Shown: piece after piece, positions 35,096 to 46,379 of the stretch | How positions within the stretch are numbered: position 1 is the stretch's first letter | Layout: each line of letters opens with the position of its first letter | Assembly: GCA_002007465.1 (NCBI GenBank) | Contig: LNAC01000001.1 | Location: 7,786,464 to 7,850,463 of the forward strand | Origin: Ailurus styani | Taxonomy: Eukaryota; Chordata; Mammalia; Carnivora; Ailuridae | DNA: 64,000 nt | Direction: 5' to 3' | Notes under the pieces: generated by a model | Database searches by the model: none | The model's input: only the letters and a program-made list of their open reading frames with translations | Told to the model about the DNA's origin: nothing | Program-made: the position numbers and the translations under genes

Positions 35096-36054
35096 AACTG
35101 GAAAATGGTTATAAGAAATAAAACCGACCTCATAGGAGTATTAGGGAATTGAAGAAGGTGATGCTCTGGAAGGATTTAGCACAGCATCTGGAACACATAA
35201 GTTCTGAGAGGTTCTCAGGACCTGAAACTCTTCATACCCTTAGTCAGCATAAGGGTCGTTCCTCCTGCAGCCCACCTCAGAGATATGCCTGGGGGTGACG
35301 AGGCTCCCGTTGGCTGGGACATCCCATTGCCAGGACATTCCAATTCCCTCCTCTTTCTTCCAGGTTCCCTGGGGGCTGGCCTGGGACTCCCACGCCACCT
35401 GGGATCCACACATGCCTCCTCGAGGCAGCGGGGTGTTCAGCTCAGCTCTGCAGGGCCCGAAGAGGCCCAGTCCGAGCAGTGGCCTGTACCTCACACCCTG
35501 AAAGGATGTCTGTGCCACCCCCCACCCAAGCTCACCTAGGGAAAGGATGCCTGCTGCACTGTGGCCATTCTGGAGGCATCTGTGGGCCCAGCGAGGTCAG
35601 GGCAGGGACTGTGGGTCTTTGAGGGGGTGTCGGGAATACCTAACACCGCACCATACCTGGTCACTGTCAGCAATTAGCTGTCTAGCTAAGCATAGGGAAC
35701 CGGGCCCAAAGTGGCAAAGTGCATGGTATTTGGTCTCCCAGGATCGGGCAGTCAGTCCCTGGGCAAGTGTGTTTGGGAGGATGTGGCCACTGTGGGCTTG
35801 GGCAAGTCAAGAGATGGCCCCAAATGATGAAGACCTGCCCCGCAGGAGGTTGTGTGAGGGCCGGGGCATCTGTGGAGTGGAGATGGGAGAGAAAATAGAA
35901 TACAATGCAGGAAGATAGGAGAGAAAAGAAGTGTACACTTATGTCCCACTGTGAAGTTGCGTAAAGCCAACATTTCTGACAATCAACTTGTACATGATAA
36001 AAATGTGTTCACACCAGGTCATCAAAGCGTGGACAAGATTTTATAACAGGAGGC
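35096..36054. other. Intergenic between an LTR and the putative GPR26 3' end
   Basis: A MIR 3' fragment is likely at 35100-35210 ('aagaaataaaaccgacctc', 'tagcacagcatctggaacac'). The GC-rich part 35240-35900 has open frames on both strands without recognisable motifs. Confidence 0.4.
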
Positions 36055-36060
36055 TTTATT
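36055..36060 (-). terminator. GPR26: Candidate distal polyadenylation signal of GPR26
   Basis: TTTATT on the plus strand gives AATAAA on the minus strand. Downstream (lower coordinates) the minus strand becomes G/U-rich ('gacctggtgtg' then 'acacattttt'), a usual cleavage context. If used, the 3' UTR would be about 8.3 kb. That this is the real end is inference. Confidence 0.45.
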
Positions 36061-38378
36061 GGACAGAATCACAATATATACTTCCTCCCTCCCCCGTATT
36101 AACTATCGATTATATCATAAAAATATATTACAACATTTGATATGTTTTCACAAAACACAAGCCATTGTAAACAGAGCAGGCAACATTGGCCTTGGATTCA
36201 AAATTCTTGAGTCCTGTTGCAACAGAAAAACAGTGTTGGCAAGTGTATTACATGAAAGATAATATTGTCACATTGGGAGGGCGTCTAATAGTGTGTGTGT
36301 GTCTGTGTGTGTGTACGTGTACATAATGGAGCTATATTTCTGTTTAATAAATTAGGAGAAAATAAAGTTAAAGCTACAATGTTAACACATATTAGAGGCT
36401 GCTAAAATTTTGTTTCTTTTTTTTTTTTTTTACTTAGTATGCAGCTGTTTGAGTTTGTGAACACTGACCCACACGCATATACTCATGGGAACACGGAATC
36501 ATGGCGCACGTGTTCACGGGCACGTTTGCTCCAACATAAACATCTCCATTTTCCTATGGGTCTGACATTAGGGATAGAACATGGTACAGGAGCCAGATTA
36601 CTTTGTCTCCAGGAAGGAAATCTCTTTTATTTTTCTGAATCCTGGTTTCTGAAAGTATTTTTCAAGTGTCCACATATAAAGTACATTTCCATGTGGAATG
36701 CTAAACGAGGTGGCACATACCTTGGCTTTCTTTAATGTAGGCTCCTTTTGTCACTCACTGGCCTGTTCTCTGGATGCCCCAAGCTATGGACAGTGTAAGT
36801 CCCCCACCCCACTTTGCAGAGACACCAAAAAATAATGAAATCTATGAAAACTCAAGGTAAGCCGAGAATTTGACTTTGGTGCTCTCATTATGTGGAGCGT
36901 CTAAGAGTTCTAAGGGTAAAATCAGACTAGTTCGATTTTTCTCACTTAAGAGAAGTGATGGTTCTCCTACTGGGCACTGAGCAGGGTAAAGGCTCTGGAC
37001 GGGACGCAGCATGCTCCATGGGGGAGAATGGACAGGGAGGTTGACCCCCACGGGACACCACAACAGAGGGATAGATTTAGGTCCTCCTAGGAGCTGTCCC
37101 TTCAAAATGGATAACACACGTCCAAGCGGCAAGGGTTTCAATCTCTTCTCCCAAACGAGCCTACAAATGTAAAGATGGGCCTATTCCAGTATCTAGAAAA
37201 CTGCCCTGTGTGGTAATGAGGGGAAGGCAAGGCACCTTTATGATGTGTCCCTGGGCTGTCAATGCTGTCTGTGACCTGCAATTAACGAGGTTTCCCCTGG
37301 GGACAGCCTGATGGGCTTGGCGAGACACCATCGTCATTAAATGTCCCTCGAATGTCCCAGAAGAGGTTATATTTACATGCTTGTTGTAAAACAGGATTGT
37401 TGAGGTTTGGAATGATTTCAGTTTTCAGGGGAACTTGGTATTTAAAGGTTTTTAGAGTGTGGGGTTTGGTTACAAGTAATTCAAGCAAGGATTTGGTATT
37501 AAATGACTCGAAGGCAAGGCAATGGCGGGCTGAGCCTTGAGGGGCTGGGGGTTGGGTATCTGGCCATCAGGAAATGGGCCGGCTCCGAGGAAGCAATCCA
37601 AAGTGTGCCATTGTCATGGCATCTGATTCCCTCCCAAACACATTCCCTCTGGACAGGATGGGGTGATCCTGAGGCCAGGGACTTGATGGGGATGATCAGG
37701 GTGGGCTTCTGTGTCCAAATACAGATTTTGGGTTCTCGAAACATGGACTTGAGGTTCTCTTGAATACATGCAACAGCTCTGCACCAGGGGAGAAATAAGA
37801 TCCTGACTGTAGAGTCACAGCCCGTGGGAGAAAGGACTCAGGAAAGGCCACGACTCAGTCTTTCTAAGAACCCAGGCATTCCCAAAGGTGCACACAGTCA
37901 TTTGAGTCCACACACCAAATTATTTTAAAAGTCCTTAAATATAGGTATACGTGATAAACTCCAGCACTGGTAAGATGGAGCAGATTCATAACGTTTGACC
38001 TTGAAATGCTAGAGACGTCTTTACAGGACACTCTGCGTGAGCTGATGGTACAAAGCCCGGTGACGGAGTGGGTGTGAAGGGAGTGTGGCTGAACTGCCAC
38101 ACGGCACAAGGACAGCTTTCACAAACATGGTTGTTCCTGGTGTGTGAATTCTTCCAGTTGTCCCCAGGGATACACAGCAGTGCCCATTAGGACCCTGCAG
38201 TGACAGTGTGTACGTAACACTCGCTACTGAAGGTACACCTTTGTGCCCACTTGTGTATATTGTCAGGGAGGTGCCCTGGCCAATGTGGTTGGTTTGTGAA
38301 GAATGAATTATGCCCCTCCTCCTGCTCACTGTTAAATGCAGATGCCCCTTAAAATAAATGCAGTGCGTTTTGGCCTGT

Positions 38379-38506
38379 CCTTCCTTCCTTCCTTTCTTCC
38401 TTCCTTCCCTCTTACCTTTCTTCCTTCGTTCCTTCGTTCCTTCGTTCCTTCCTTCCTTCCTTCCTTCCCTCTTACCTTCCTTCCTTCATTCTTCTGTTCC
38501 TTTTCT
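38379..38506. repeat. (TTCC)n microsatellite
   Basis: A pyrimidine tract of CCTT units with CGTT and CCCTCTTA variants, containing two copies of a larger 'ccttccctcttacctt' motif (near 38402 and 38462). Confidence 0.95.
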
Positions 38507-40079
38507 TTTTTTGGTAAACTAAATGCATGTAGATTTCCCCCATGTTTTCTTTCTAAGAGATCTCATTTCAGGACTCCTAACTTCAAAACTTGGAGTATCT
38601 CCCATGGACCAGAGATCCATCACTCTCCCAGGAGGCACTTTCTCTCCTCTGGGCTCACGTGACACAACTACCTCCTAGACACGCACTAAGCTCTGAGCCC
38701 ATGAGACTCCTTCCCGGCAACTTTAACCTCTCCTCTGTGTCTTGTCCTCTGTTTCTCCCTACTACATGTTCTGGGCCAATGTCATCGCCTCTAAAAAGCC
38801 TTCCAGGACCTTCCTTCCCCAATGGCCAAGTGCTTCAGCCCTGCCTTTTCACCCCCAGCAGTGAGCTCACCCTCCTGGGCAGCCCCATTATACACTGTAA
38901 TTTCCTGCCTCCCCAGAGGCTGACACAGGGTAGGGCCAGGCACAGAAAAGGTGCTCAGGAAACATCCGAGAGTGACAGGCACGTGTCTCGGCAGGTGCCA
39001 CATGTCATTCTCTGAACGGCTCCAGGACTCTGCTTTCCTGGACTCCCCCCGCCTCCAAGACCACTGTGTCTGCCGTGATGTCTAGGTCAGGCTGCCCAAA
39101 GCCACGTGTCCCTGCCACTTCCCTGTCCCGATACAGATTCCCGGGAAGATGGGCAAGTCCAGGCCTTGTATTTATGGAGAGAGGCACGAGGCCTGTGACA
39201 GACGTCAGGGCTCCATCTGAACTGGAGATGCAACAGCAAGCCTGAGGTTCCTGCTTCTCCTCCTTCCCCCGGGGCCACGGCTCCAGCCCGCGCAGAGCAA
39301 AGGCAGCTGGCCAAGGGTTGGACTGGCTCTTTTGGGGTAAAAGGCCAGTTGGTCTTGAGGGCAAGTGGGAGCCTGTTGGGGACATGGAGAGGCTTACAAA
39401 CCACACCGCTCTCAGCCAAGTTTCTCCTCCCAGCCCCTCAAAGCAAACCAGGGAGGCCACCTCCACCCAACCTCTCCTCACAGCCAGCTCAGCCCGGGGT
39501 TCAAAGCCAACACCAGGGACTTCCACAGAAACCCTTCTGGCTTCAGGACACTGCTGTGTTGTTCTGATGTCCTAAGAGCTAATGGCCGAGAGTTTCAGGG
39601 AAATTCAGGTTGACAGCCAGCCCTCAGACACCTAAGACACCTCGTCAGATAGATTTCTTGGAGGTGGAAAGGGCCTGGGAATCATAAATCCCAGGTACAG
39701 AGGTGGCTGCTCAGCAACGCCCCCCCCCCCAATTCCCTTAGAGAAAGAGAAGTCCAGAGGAGTCCTTCCCAAGCCAGGGGCGGCCGCGGGCTGGGAGGGG
39801 CCCCAGGGCCCGGCTGGTGGGTGTGAGGGGTGTTAGCTCAGAAGCTGGGAGCAAGGGGCTCTCTGCTGAGGACGAGGGGACCCCCGCTGTGCCTCCAGAT
39901 GCCCTGCACTGCGTGAGGCTGGGGACTTGCCATCGGGGCTAGCCTGCCCTTCTGGAGCCCATGGCCCTGTTCTGGGTCGCCCTCACACGTCTCCAGCTGC
40001 CCGCCCCAGGACTGACAGACCCTTCCAGCGGTCTGAGAAGGAGACGCTAGTCCCTACGTCCTAGGGTCATGGTGAGGAC

Positions 40080-40560
40080 TCAGGGAAACACGACCCGAAA
40101 ACACTCGGCGCAGTACTGGCTTGCCGGCTTCACTCAGGACCCGCGAGCTACTAGGCTACGGCCCCCGGCCACTGTGAGCAGCTTCCCAGGGGAGCTGGCC
40201 GGCTCTGCCGTGCGGGATGAAGTGGGGAACCCAAAGCAGACCCATCTCAGGGGTCGGCATCCAGCACCGCCTCCCTCCTGCCCGGCTCGGCCTGGCTCCG
40301 GTCCCGGGGTGGGAAGGGCGTGGGGCCAGCTGCGGTCGGCGGCAGAGGGCCCCGATGCCATCGGCCGCCCCAGCCAGGCCCCGGCAGAGGCGGAGCGGAG
40401 AGCCGAGCGAGTGTCCCCGTGGGACCCGCGGAGGGCCAGCTTCTGCTCTCTAACAAAGTGTCCCGGCCCCCGGCCACCCGGTGCTGCCGTCCTCGGCCAC
40501 CACCTCGCCGACACCCCCGCTTTCTACCGGGGAGCCCCTCGGGATGGAATGAGGCTGCTT
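40080..40560. promoter_or_regulatory. CpG island in the GPR26 3' region
   Basis: I count about 30 CpGs in 40261-40560, at roughly 70% GC, far above the CpG-poor background of the window. Overlapping open frames (168 residues plus; 126 residues minus) follow from the GC content and show no known domain. CpG islands at gene 3' ends can be orphan promoters or methylation-regulated elements; which applies here is unknown. A MIR-like stretch precedes it at about 40040-40130. Confidence 0.75.
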
Positions 40561-40819
40561 TGCAAATACCCCTGAGGGGGAGGGTGGCGGCTGTTGCAGC
40601 AGAGTCTCTGAAGACAGGTTTTTAGAACTTCACGGAGTGAGCGCTTTGCTGCTCTGAGAGCAAAATGACTCACCCCTTCAACGAGGCTGGAGATTGAACT
40701 GCCTGGAGATTTGGGGAAAGATACAGGATGAAACAGAGCTATTTAGAAAGGTCCCGCTCTCCGTGGAGTTTATCCAGGTGTCCAAGATGCCCTTTCTCAG
40801 GGAAGAGTTGGAAAACTAC

Positions 40820-40985
40820 CTGCAGCAGTCACCTGGGCGTGCGTATTTGAAAATGCAGAATCCCAGCTCCTGCCCAGACCTCCTTGGACCAANCCGGGGG
40901 GGGGGGGGGGGGAGGTGTCCAGGAATCTGTATTTTATACACGCTCCCTTGGTGATTCTTGTGGATAATGAAGTTCAAGAGCCAAA
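40820..40985 (+). mobile_element. hAT-type MER relic
   Basis: Phrases of a common non-autonomous hAT element: 'cagcagtcacctgggcgtgc', 'ttgaaaatgcagaatccc', 'ccaggaatctgtattttat', 'tccttggtgattc' pieces. The poly-G and N gap interrupt it. Confidence 0.55.
40893..40913. other. Assembly gap (single N) beside poly-G
   Basis: An N at 40893 is followed by CC and about 18 G's. Length of the homopolymer is unreliable. Confidence 0.95.
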
Positions 40986-41313
40986 GGCTGTCCCAGGTGC
41001 TTTAGACCTTCTAGAAAGGCGGCGGGAGCCACAAATATACCCAAGACCTCACTCTTCCCTGGGGCGCTCATGGTCCAAAGGAAAGGAGCCCATGCAAGGA
41101 ATTTCTGGCACCTGATAAAATATCCTTATTAAGACCATAGGCCATCTGGGTTATCCTGCATTTGGGTTAAATTCTAGAAATGCACGGCCCCAGGCCACAC
41201 CTCAGGCATCGTCTCCCTCTCCCCACGTGGGCATGGCCTGTTCTGTCTGTCTCCTCTCAGAGGGAAAGGCACCATGAGAAAGAAAAATAATTTCAGAAAC
41301 ACGAGGAGAGGGG

Positions 41314-41319
41314 TTTATT
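41314..41319 (-). terminator. GPR26: Candidate proximal polyadenylation signal of GPR26
   Basis: Plus-strand TTTATT gives AATAAA on the minus strand about 3.1 kb past the stop codon. Just downstream the minus strand reads 'ctcgtgtttctgaaatt' then 'atttttctttctcatgg', a G/U- and U-rich context suited to cleavage. Confidence 0.45.
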
Positions 41320-41636
41320 GCTCAGGGTGACAGGAGACTGAGCCGACTCCCAGAAGGCATGGACCGTTGGTATCAGGTGGTTCGAGTCCACTTCCCTCAT
41401 GACCCAGCCGCTTTCTAAGTAAAAACAAGCTGGATCTTAGCGGCGTAGCTTCCAGAGGTCAGCTGACCACAAGACACACAAACCCCAGATGCCACAACCC
41501 TCCCCTGAGCTGGCAGTCCCTTGGGGGAGGGGGGTGGTCCTACGGCTCTGATGTCCTCTCCTTCTAGAAGTGTAAGAAAAAGCCGCCAGGGGCAGGGATT
41601 AAATCTACATTTCTGATGGTATATGCTAGAGACAGA

Positions 41637-41657
41637 NGGGGGGGGGGGGGGGGGGGC
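41637..41657. other. Assembly gap (single N) beside poly-G
   Basis: A second N at 41637 followed by about 20 G's, again an unresolved homopolymer. Confidence 0.95.
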
Positions 41658-41799
41658 AGGAATCAGACGCCCCTCCCCTGCCCCGCCCCCCCAGGCCAGG
41701 CTTCAGGTCCCAGCTTCCTGAAATGCTTTCCCACTGGATCCAGCCATCCACCAGAGTCTGGGCCTTACACACAGAGCCTCGCGCTAGACTGAAGTCAAG

Positions 41800-42130
41800 T
41801 AAGTATTCCCAGGCCCGCTGATCTTGCTGTTTCTGAGTGTTTCACCTGAGAAACCCATGCTGCGTTTGATAAATTAAATTACCAAATGAGGTAGATAATT
41901 CACCTGGGAATAACGAAGTCAGGGGACAATTTTATAACTGGGTATTGATGAATACCAACATTCACCTAAAGGTAATTATAGCAGAGTTGGTTGGTGTTGA
42001 CCGCTAATGTTTTTATCCTTGCTTCTCCTTGGCTTTTAATGCCTGTCTCAATAATAGCGAAAACACCCCCTCGGCTGACTTCTTTGGTCTTTTGTCTACG
42101 TGCTGCCAATACAACTGGTTTCACTGTGGT
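41800..42130. other. AT-rich block, candidate conserved non-coding element
   Basis: Unique sequence with clustered homeodomain-type cores: 'gataaattaaattaccaaat', 'tagataattcacc', 'aaaggtaattatagc', 'caataatagcg'. Not a recognised repeat. Conservation cannot be seen from one sequence. Confidence 0.3.
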
Positions 42131-42248
42131 TCTATTTAGCAGTCCTGGGGGTTGGCAAAAATTATGACATGTATCTTTTTAAGATGTGTGGTGTGGTGGG
42201 TGAGAAATCTTTTGTTGTTTTTTTTTTGTTTCGTTTTGTTTTTTGAGG

Positions 42249-43166
42249 TCAGGAAGAGGTAAAAGAGATCCAGTTGCCTCTGGGAGTACAATAGGTTGCA
42301 TACATAGAACAAGCAGAAAGAGGATTTGACATAGTCATTCCCCAACCTTGACGAAAATACATCTTGCTGCTTGAACTTGACCGTCTACTGGCCTCGTCTA
42401 CTAGGTCACTACTCCTCTGTCGCCCAATTTTGAGAATATTTGTGTGAAAAGGGAGACTGTTGGATTCAATTGTGCCTATCTTCTTGGCTCTATCCTTGTT
42501 TTCAACCTCATTGGTACTTTTGGGGTTGGGACAAGCGGGGCGGGAGTCCCTAGAAAAGTTGCTTGTCACTAGGAAAGTTCCACTAAAATGAATGTCTGCT
42601 GTGATTCGAACTTGATTCAAATGAATGTGCTGTGAATCAGAGCAAGTTTCCAGTAACACAAAGTCGTGTCTGGGTGGTGGTGTGCTGGGAGATGCTCGAC
42701 AACCAGCTCTCAGGGCAGAAGTCCTGGTTTTAGACTTTGCTGATTTTCTTGGCATAAGTAATCCCATCATGGCTAATTTCAAGCTACCAATGTGATGTCC
42801 CTGAACACGGAGCTGGGGAGGGACGTGCCCCATGGGCTCCTCCAGGCAGGTGGGAGGACACCTCCTATTATAACTGACAGGTGCCAAGGCCTGGGAGGCT
42901 AAGTCTGTCCCCGTTCTAGTCTCCATGAAAACCTGGAAAGTAGGCAAGACTAGGCCAGGCTCAGTTCTCTGTTTTCTAAATGGGGAGCCAAGGTAAGTAG
43001 ACAACATCTCTTCAAGGAGATGTGCACAGCGCTTCTCCGTCTTTCCATCCTGGGGCCCCCTGGCAGTAAAAAGCATCAGTCTTCCCACTTGGTCCCTGCT
43101 GGACCGTGTCTTCCCCACTGAACTTCCAAATTTAGGATCTAGGGAACTGGAAAGAGAATGAGACAT
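42249..43166 (-). other. Unexplained 305-codon open frame
   Basis: An uninterrupted Ser-rich frame (MSHSLSSSLDPKFGS... to ...PRGNWISFTSS) on the same strand as GPR26, 1.2 kb past its stop. I recognise no domain, signal peptide or membrane segment. The Kozak context of its ATG is weak (C at -3). The first codons coincide with a strong acceptor-like tract (TCTCATTCTCTTTCCAG, boundary about 43143), so an exon reading in from upstream is possible. At roughly 50% GC a frame this long is unusual by chance. It may still be non-coding 3' UTR. Confidence 0.3.
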
Positions 43167-44401
43167 CAGGGTCTGTGGCTTCCGGTCCTTTCTACCCCAG
43201 AGACATCAGAACAGAGAAATAACTGCTCATCGGAAATGATGAACACGTCATCCGAAATGATGAACAAAGACAGATAGGCAGGGCAGGGCCCACTCACCTT
43301 GGCTTTCCGTAAATCAAGATGGAGTTGCTAATTGGTTGGCATAAGTATTGAGGTTATTGTTTTCCATAAAAATGTCACTCTCCCTTCACTAGCACAGGGC
43401 ACTTTCTTGATCACCTGGGACAGCCTTGACTTCCTGTTGATGGACTCACGGAGACCAGATGTACAGCCACTGGGATCATGGAGCCCCGGGCCTTAGAACG
43501 AACACCAAAACCCTGCTCAGGTCAGTTCTTATGGGCGCCTCTCACAGGATGGGCCAGACGAGATGTGTGAGACAAGGTGAAAGGCCTCCTACAAATTCAG
43601 GTCACAACCAGGGGTGGGGGCACCAGGCAGCCACCTTCGTCTCCTACGGTTAGGACGCGTGAATCGGAAGAAGGTGACTGCCTATTTAAACCATTTTCAT
43701 GCTAAGATTGTCTACACACACAAACGTTAGCTCTTGTGGGGAAGTGGGGGACCAGAGTTTAATCCAATAGAACCATTTCTAAGACCATTGTTTGGCCACA
43801 ATTGGGCAACTGCTAGTTGCTAGACATTTTCCCCTGGGGCTCAGGGTCTCAAGAGTCCCAGCTGAGCACAACTGACTGAGTACCAGCTGGATCATATTTG
43901 GGGCAAAGCAGCCATCACTGCCACGTGGCGAAGAGTAGTCAGGTTCAATGTGAGACCCAACGGCCACTGCCAACCTCAACTTTCAGCATGACCGATGTCC
44001 CACGGAGACCACCGCCATTCTTCAGCATGGAGCCCAACGCCCAGCGGTTAGGAAGCAGGTGGACGCCATGCTTCCCCACCTGCCACCAGCACTGCGTGAC
44101 CTTGATCATGACTGGACTCGGTGTCACTCCCGGGGAGTCCAGGAGCTCAAAGGAGCTCCTCCAAGAGAAAAGCCCAGAGTGAGTAACCATGGTCATCCTT
44201 TGGTGCAAAATAGGAACAGTCCAACTTCGGCCCTCGAGGAACCAGGAGGCAGGCTTCAGAGCCCCTGCGAGCCAGGGCACGGGAATCACTGGGATGGCCA
44301 GGTGGGTGGCAGCTAGGGTTGTCCACCCAGGACCCCAAGCCCTCCCTCCCCGCTTCTCACCAACGGTCTCATTCCTCCGTCTCCAGCAAGAGCGGCGTCC
44401 T

Positions 44402-44633
44402 TCACTCGGACACCGGCAGAATGTTCTGGCTGTGGGAGTCGCCGGTGAGGCCCGAGGAGTGGAGGGAGCGTCTGTGGAGGATCCTGTTCAGAATCTCCTT
44501 GCAGCTTTTGCGGTACTGGTGTCGCAGTAAGGAGTACACGAAGGGGTCTGACGCGGCCTTGCTGTAGGCCAAGCACTTGGACAGCACGCCCCAGTGGGAG
44601 CCGATGGGCACCGAGGAGGACAGCTCCACCAGC
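44402..44633 (-). CDS. GPR26: GPR26 exon 3: TM7, helix 8, C-tail
   Basis: This terminal coding exon encodes the last 76 residues of the orphan class A receptor GPR26, from LVELSSSVPIG to SQNILPVSE and a TGA at 44402-44404. The acceptor 'gtgtctccgcag' ends at 44634 and the exon opens with the third base of an arginine codon (AG|G), matching the phase-2 end of exon 2. TM7 is VLSKCLAYSKAASDPFVYSLL, carrying DPFVY, a DPxxY form of the NPxxY switch. Helix 8 follows (RHQYRKSCKEILNRILHRR), with a Cys at its start, a possible palmitoylation site. The tail has Ser/Thr sites. From memory the tail is near-identical to human GPR26 (337 aa), a brain receptor reported as constitutively active through Gs; GPR78 is the closest paralogue but its tail differs. 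The exon looks intact. Confidence 0.96.
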
Positions 44634-44794
44634 CTGCGGAGACACGGGAGCCCGTTACCGAGAGCACAGCCTCCGGGCCCCGCCTCACGCTCTCGGGGAC
44701 CGGCGCCTTGATGGCAACTTACAGGGGTAACAGAAACGGGGGGGCGGGGGCAGCAGGCCCTTAGTTCTTTCCAGCTCCTGGGGGAACTGCGCAC

Positions 44795-44965
44795 TTTACA
44801 CGTGTGACTTCGTGGGACCCGGGAGATGCGAGCATCTCCATTTTACACGTGAGGCAGTAGATGTCCAAGGAGGTTAAGTAATTTGTCTAAGGTCACACGG
44901 CCAGTTAACTGTAAAGGCAGGATTTGAACCCAGGTCCGTCTGACTCTGGAGCCCAGGCTTACCTA
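44795..44965 (-). mobile_element. MIR SINE relic, antisense
   Basis: Complement of MIR in clear order: 'ccattttacacgtgaggcag', 'aggaggttaagtaatttgtc', 'taaggtcacacggccag', 'caggatttgaacccaggtcc', 'tctgactctggagccc'. A second MIR-like segment in plus orientation follows at 44985-45110 ('ctgtgtgaccctgggcaagt'). Confidence 0.85.
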
Positions 44966-45554
44966 AGAAATAGATGAGTGGTTGTGTCCTGATCACTGGC
45001 TCCAACTTTGCTCCTGTCCTGCTGTGTGACCCTGGGCAAGTCATTTCCCTTCCTTGGGCCTGATGGTTTTCCATGAAAAATGAGGTGTTTGAATAAGATC
45101 ACCTCTCCAACCAGAAGAGACCGATTCTTCACTTTATATCCAGCTCAGCCCTCCTAAGAAGGCTGCCCTGGGACAGAGGACTGAGAACTCTGCAACCATT
45201 CTGCAAAGCTCAACGTACTTCCTGCATCAGGAAGCATTCGCAGGGGACAAAGGCCTCTTCCCAGGGTTGCAATTCTGGTGGCCCTGGGCCACGGCCGTAG
45301 TCAGGGTACCCTCAAGTGACCTCACGTCTTTTTCTGAAAGTCCCTGATGCTCATCAAACAACTCCACGCAGGGGTCCTAATGCCAGGCAGTGAGGGAGTG
45401 AAACCCATCCTCTGTGTAGATGGAATTCCCCCCAAATCAAGCCACTTACCCTTTCTCAAGTGTGTCCAGTGCCAGTGACCCTATTTGGACCTTGTCCAGC
45501 ATGGATATAAGGTACAAAAGGCCACAGCTTGGAGATCCTAAGCTACCCTCTCCC

Positions 45555-45665
45555 TGCCCACTGCCGAATGAGGAAACGGAGGCCCAGAGAGGAGAAGGGG
45601 TCGCCCAGGGTCACACAGCAGGGAATGAGAGAGGACGGCCCGGCGCCTGGGCTCTAACCGGGGTC
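45555..45665 (-). mobile_element. MIR fragment, antisense
   Basis: Short core: 'aatgaggaaacggaggccc', then 'gcccagggtcacacagcag'. Confidence 0.6.
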
Positions 45666-45927
45666 TGGCCTGTCTTCCCCCCGGGGGCAGAGCCGTGTGC
45701 AGGACGGCAGACAGTGGTGGTTCTCGGGGTGGCGGGCTGCCCAGGGGAGGCCCCAGAAGAGGCTGAGCTTGGGCTCTGAGCTTGGCCTACAGCCAGCCAC
45801 GGACTCCGTGCGGCCCACCTGAGTGCTTTCCCTGGCTCTCTTTGGGCCGAGGTTGTGAGAATAAGCTCATGAAGGGAAGGAGGAGGAAGGTGGTAGGGTT
45901 TAAGCCTCCATTGCCATAAAGCCCGCT

Positions 45928-46130
45928 TTTTAAAAAAGATTTTATTTATTTACCACAGAGAGATAGAGAGAGAGAGAGCGCGCGCTCACAAACAGAGGGA
46001 GCAGCAGGCAGAGGGAGAAGCAGACTCCCCACTGAGCAAGGATCCCAAAGCGGGACTTGATCCCAGGACCCTGGGATCATGACCTGAACTGAAGGCAGAT
46101 GCTTAACTGACTGAGCCCCCCAGGGGTCCC
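45928..46130 (-). mobile_element. Can-SINE
   Basis: Minus-oriented copy: 'aaaaagattttatttattta', GA run followed by GCGCGCGC (45978-45986), 'cccaggaccctgggatcatg', end 'gagccccccaggggtccc'. Flanks share the similar 'aaagcccgctttt' and 'caatgcccctttt'. Confidence 0.93.
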
Positions 46131-46379
46131 ACAATGCCCCTTTTTGGAACAGACCCTTAATGAACCCATCCGGAAGCCCCACCACCCCCCACTCGGCTTT
46201 CTGTTTCCAGAAACACCAGCTACCCTTGCCCTCTGACCTCGTGGGAGAATGTGGCCTCATTTCTGCTCATGTCCTCGTTAGCCCAAATGGGGAAATGGAG
46301 CTGTTAGCATTTGGGAAAGCTGCACTTTTAAGGAAACTATTTTGGGAAGTGATGACTTTAAGGGGACAAAAACCCTGAA

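Larger units (their letters stand above)
36061..44401 (-). other. GPR26: Putative GPR26 3' UTR and 3' flank
   Basis: The 8.3 kb downstream of the GPR26 stop have few young repeats, unlike the rest of the window, and hold two strong minus-strand AATAAA signals. Long 3' UTRs are common for brain-expressed GPCRs. Contents include a (TG)n at 36292-36314, a TTCC microsatellite, an L2-like piece (38780-38965), a CpG island, a hAT-type relic, two single-N gaps beside poly-G, and a long open frame, each listed separately. No RNA evidence is available, so how much is transcribed with GPR26 is unknown. Confidence 0.45.

Noticed and set aside
1..36000. CPXM2 exons on the plus strand
   Set aside because: I looked for the C-terminal carboxypeptidase-like coding sequence and found none; the gene is probably outside the window.
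40069..40575. 168-codon plus-strand frame
   Set aside because: It coincides with a CpG island where stops are scarce in several frames on both strands; no domain, no splice context.
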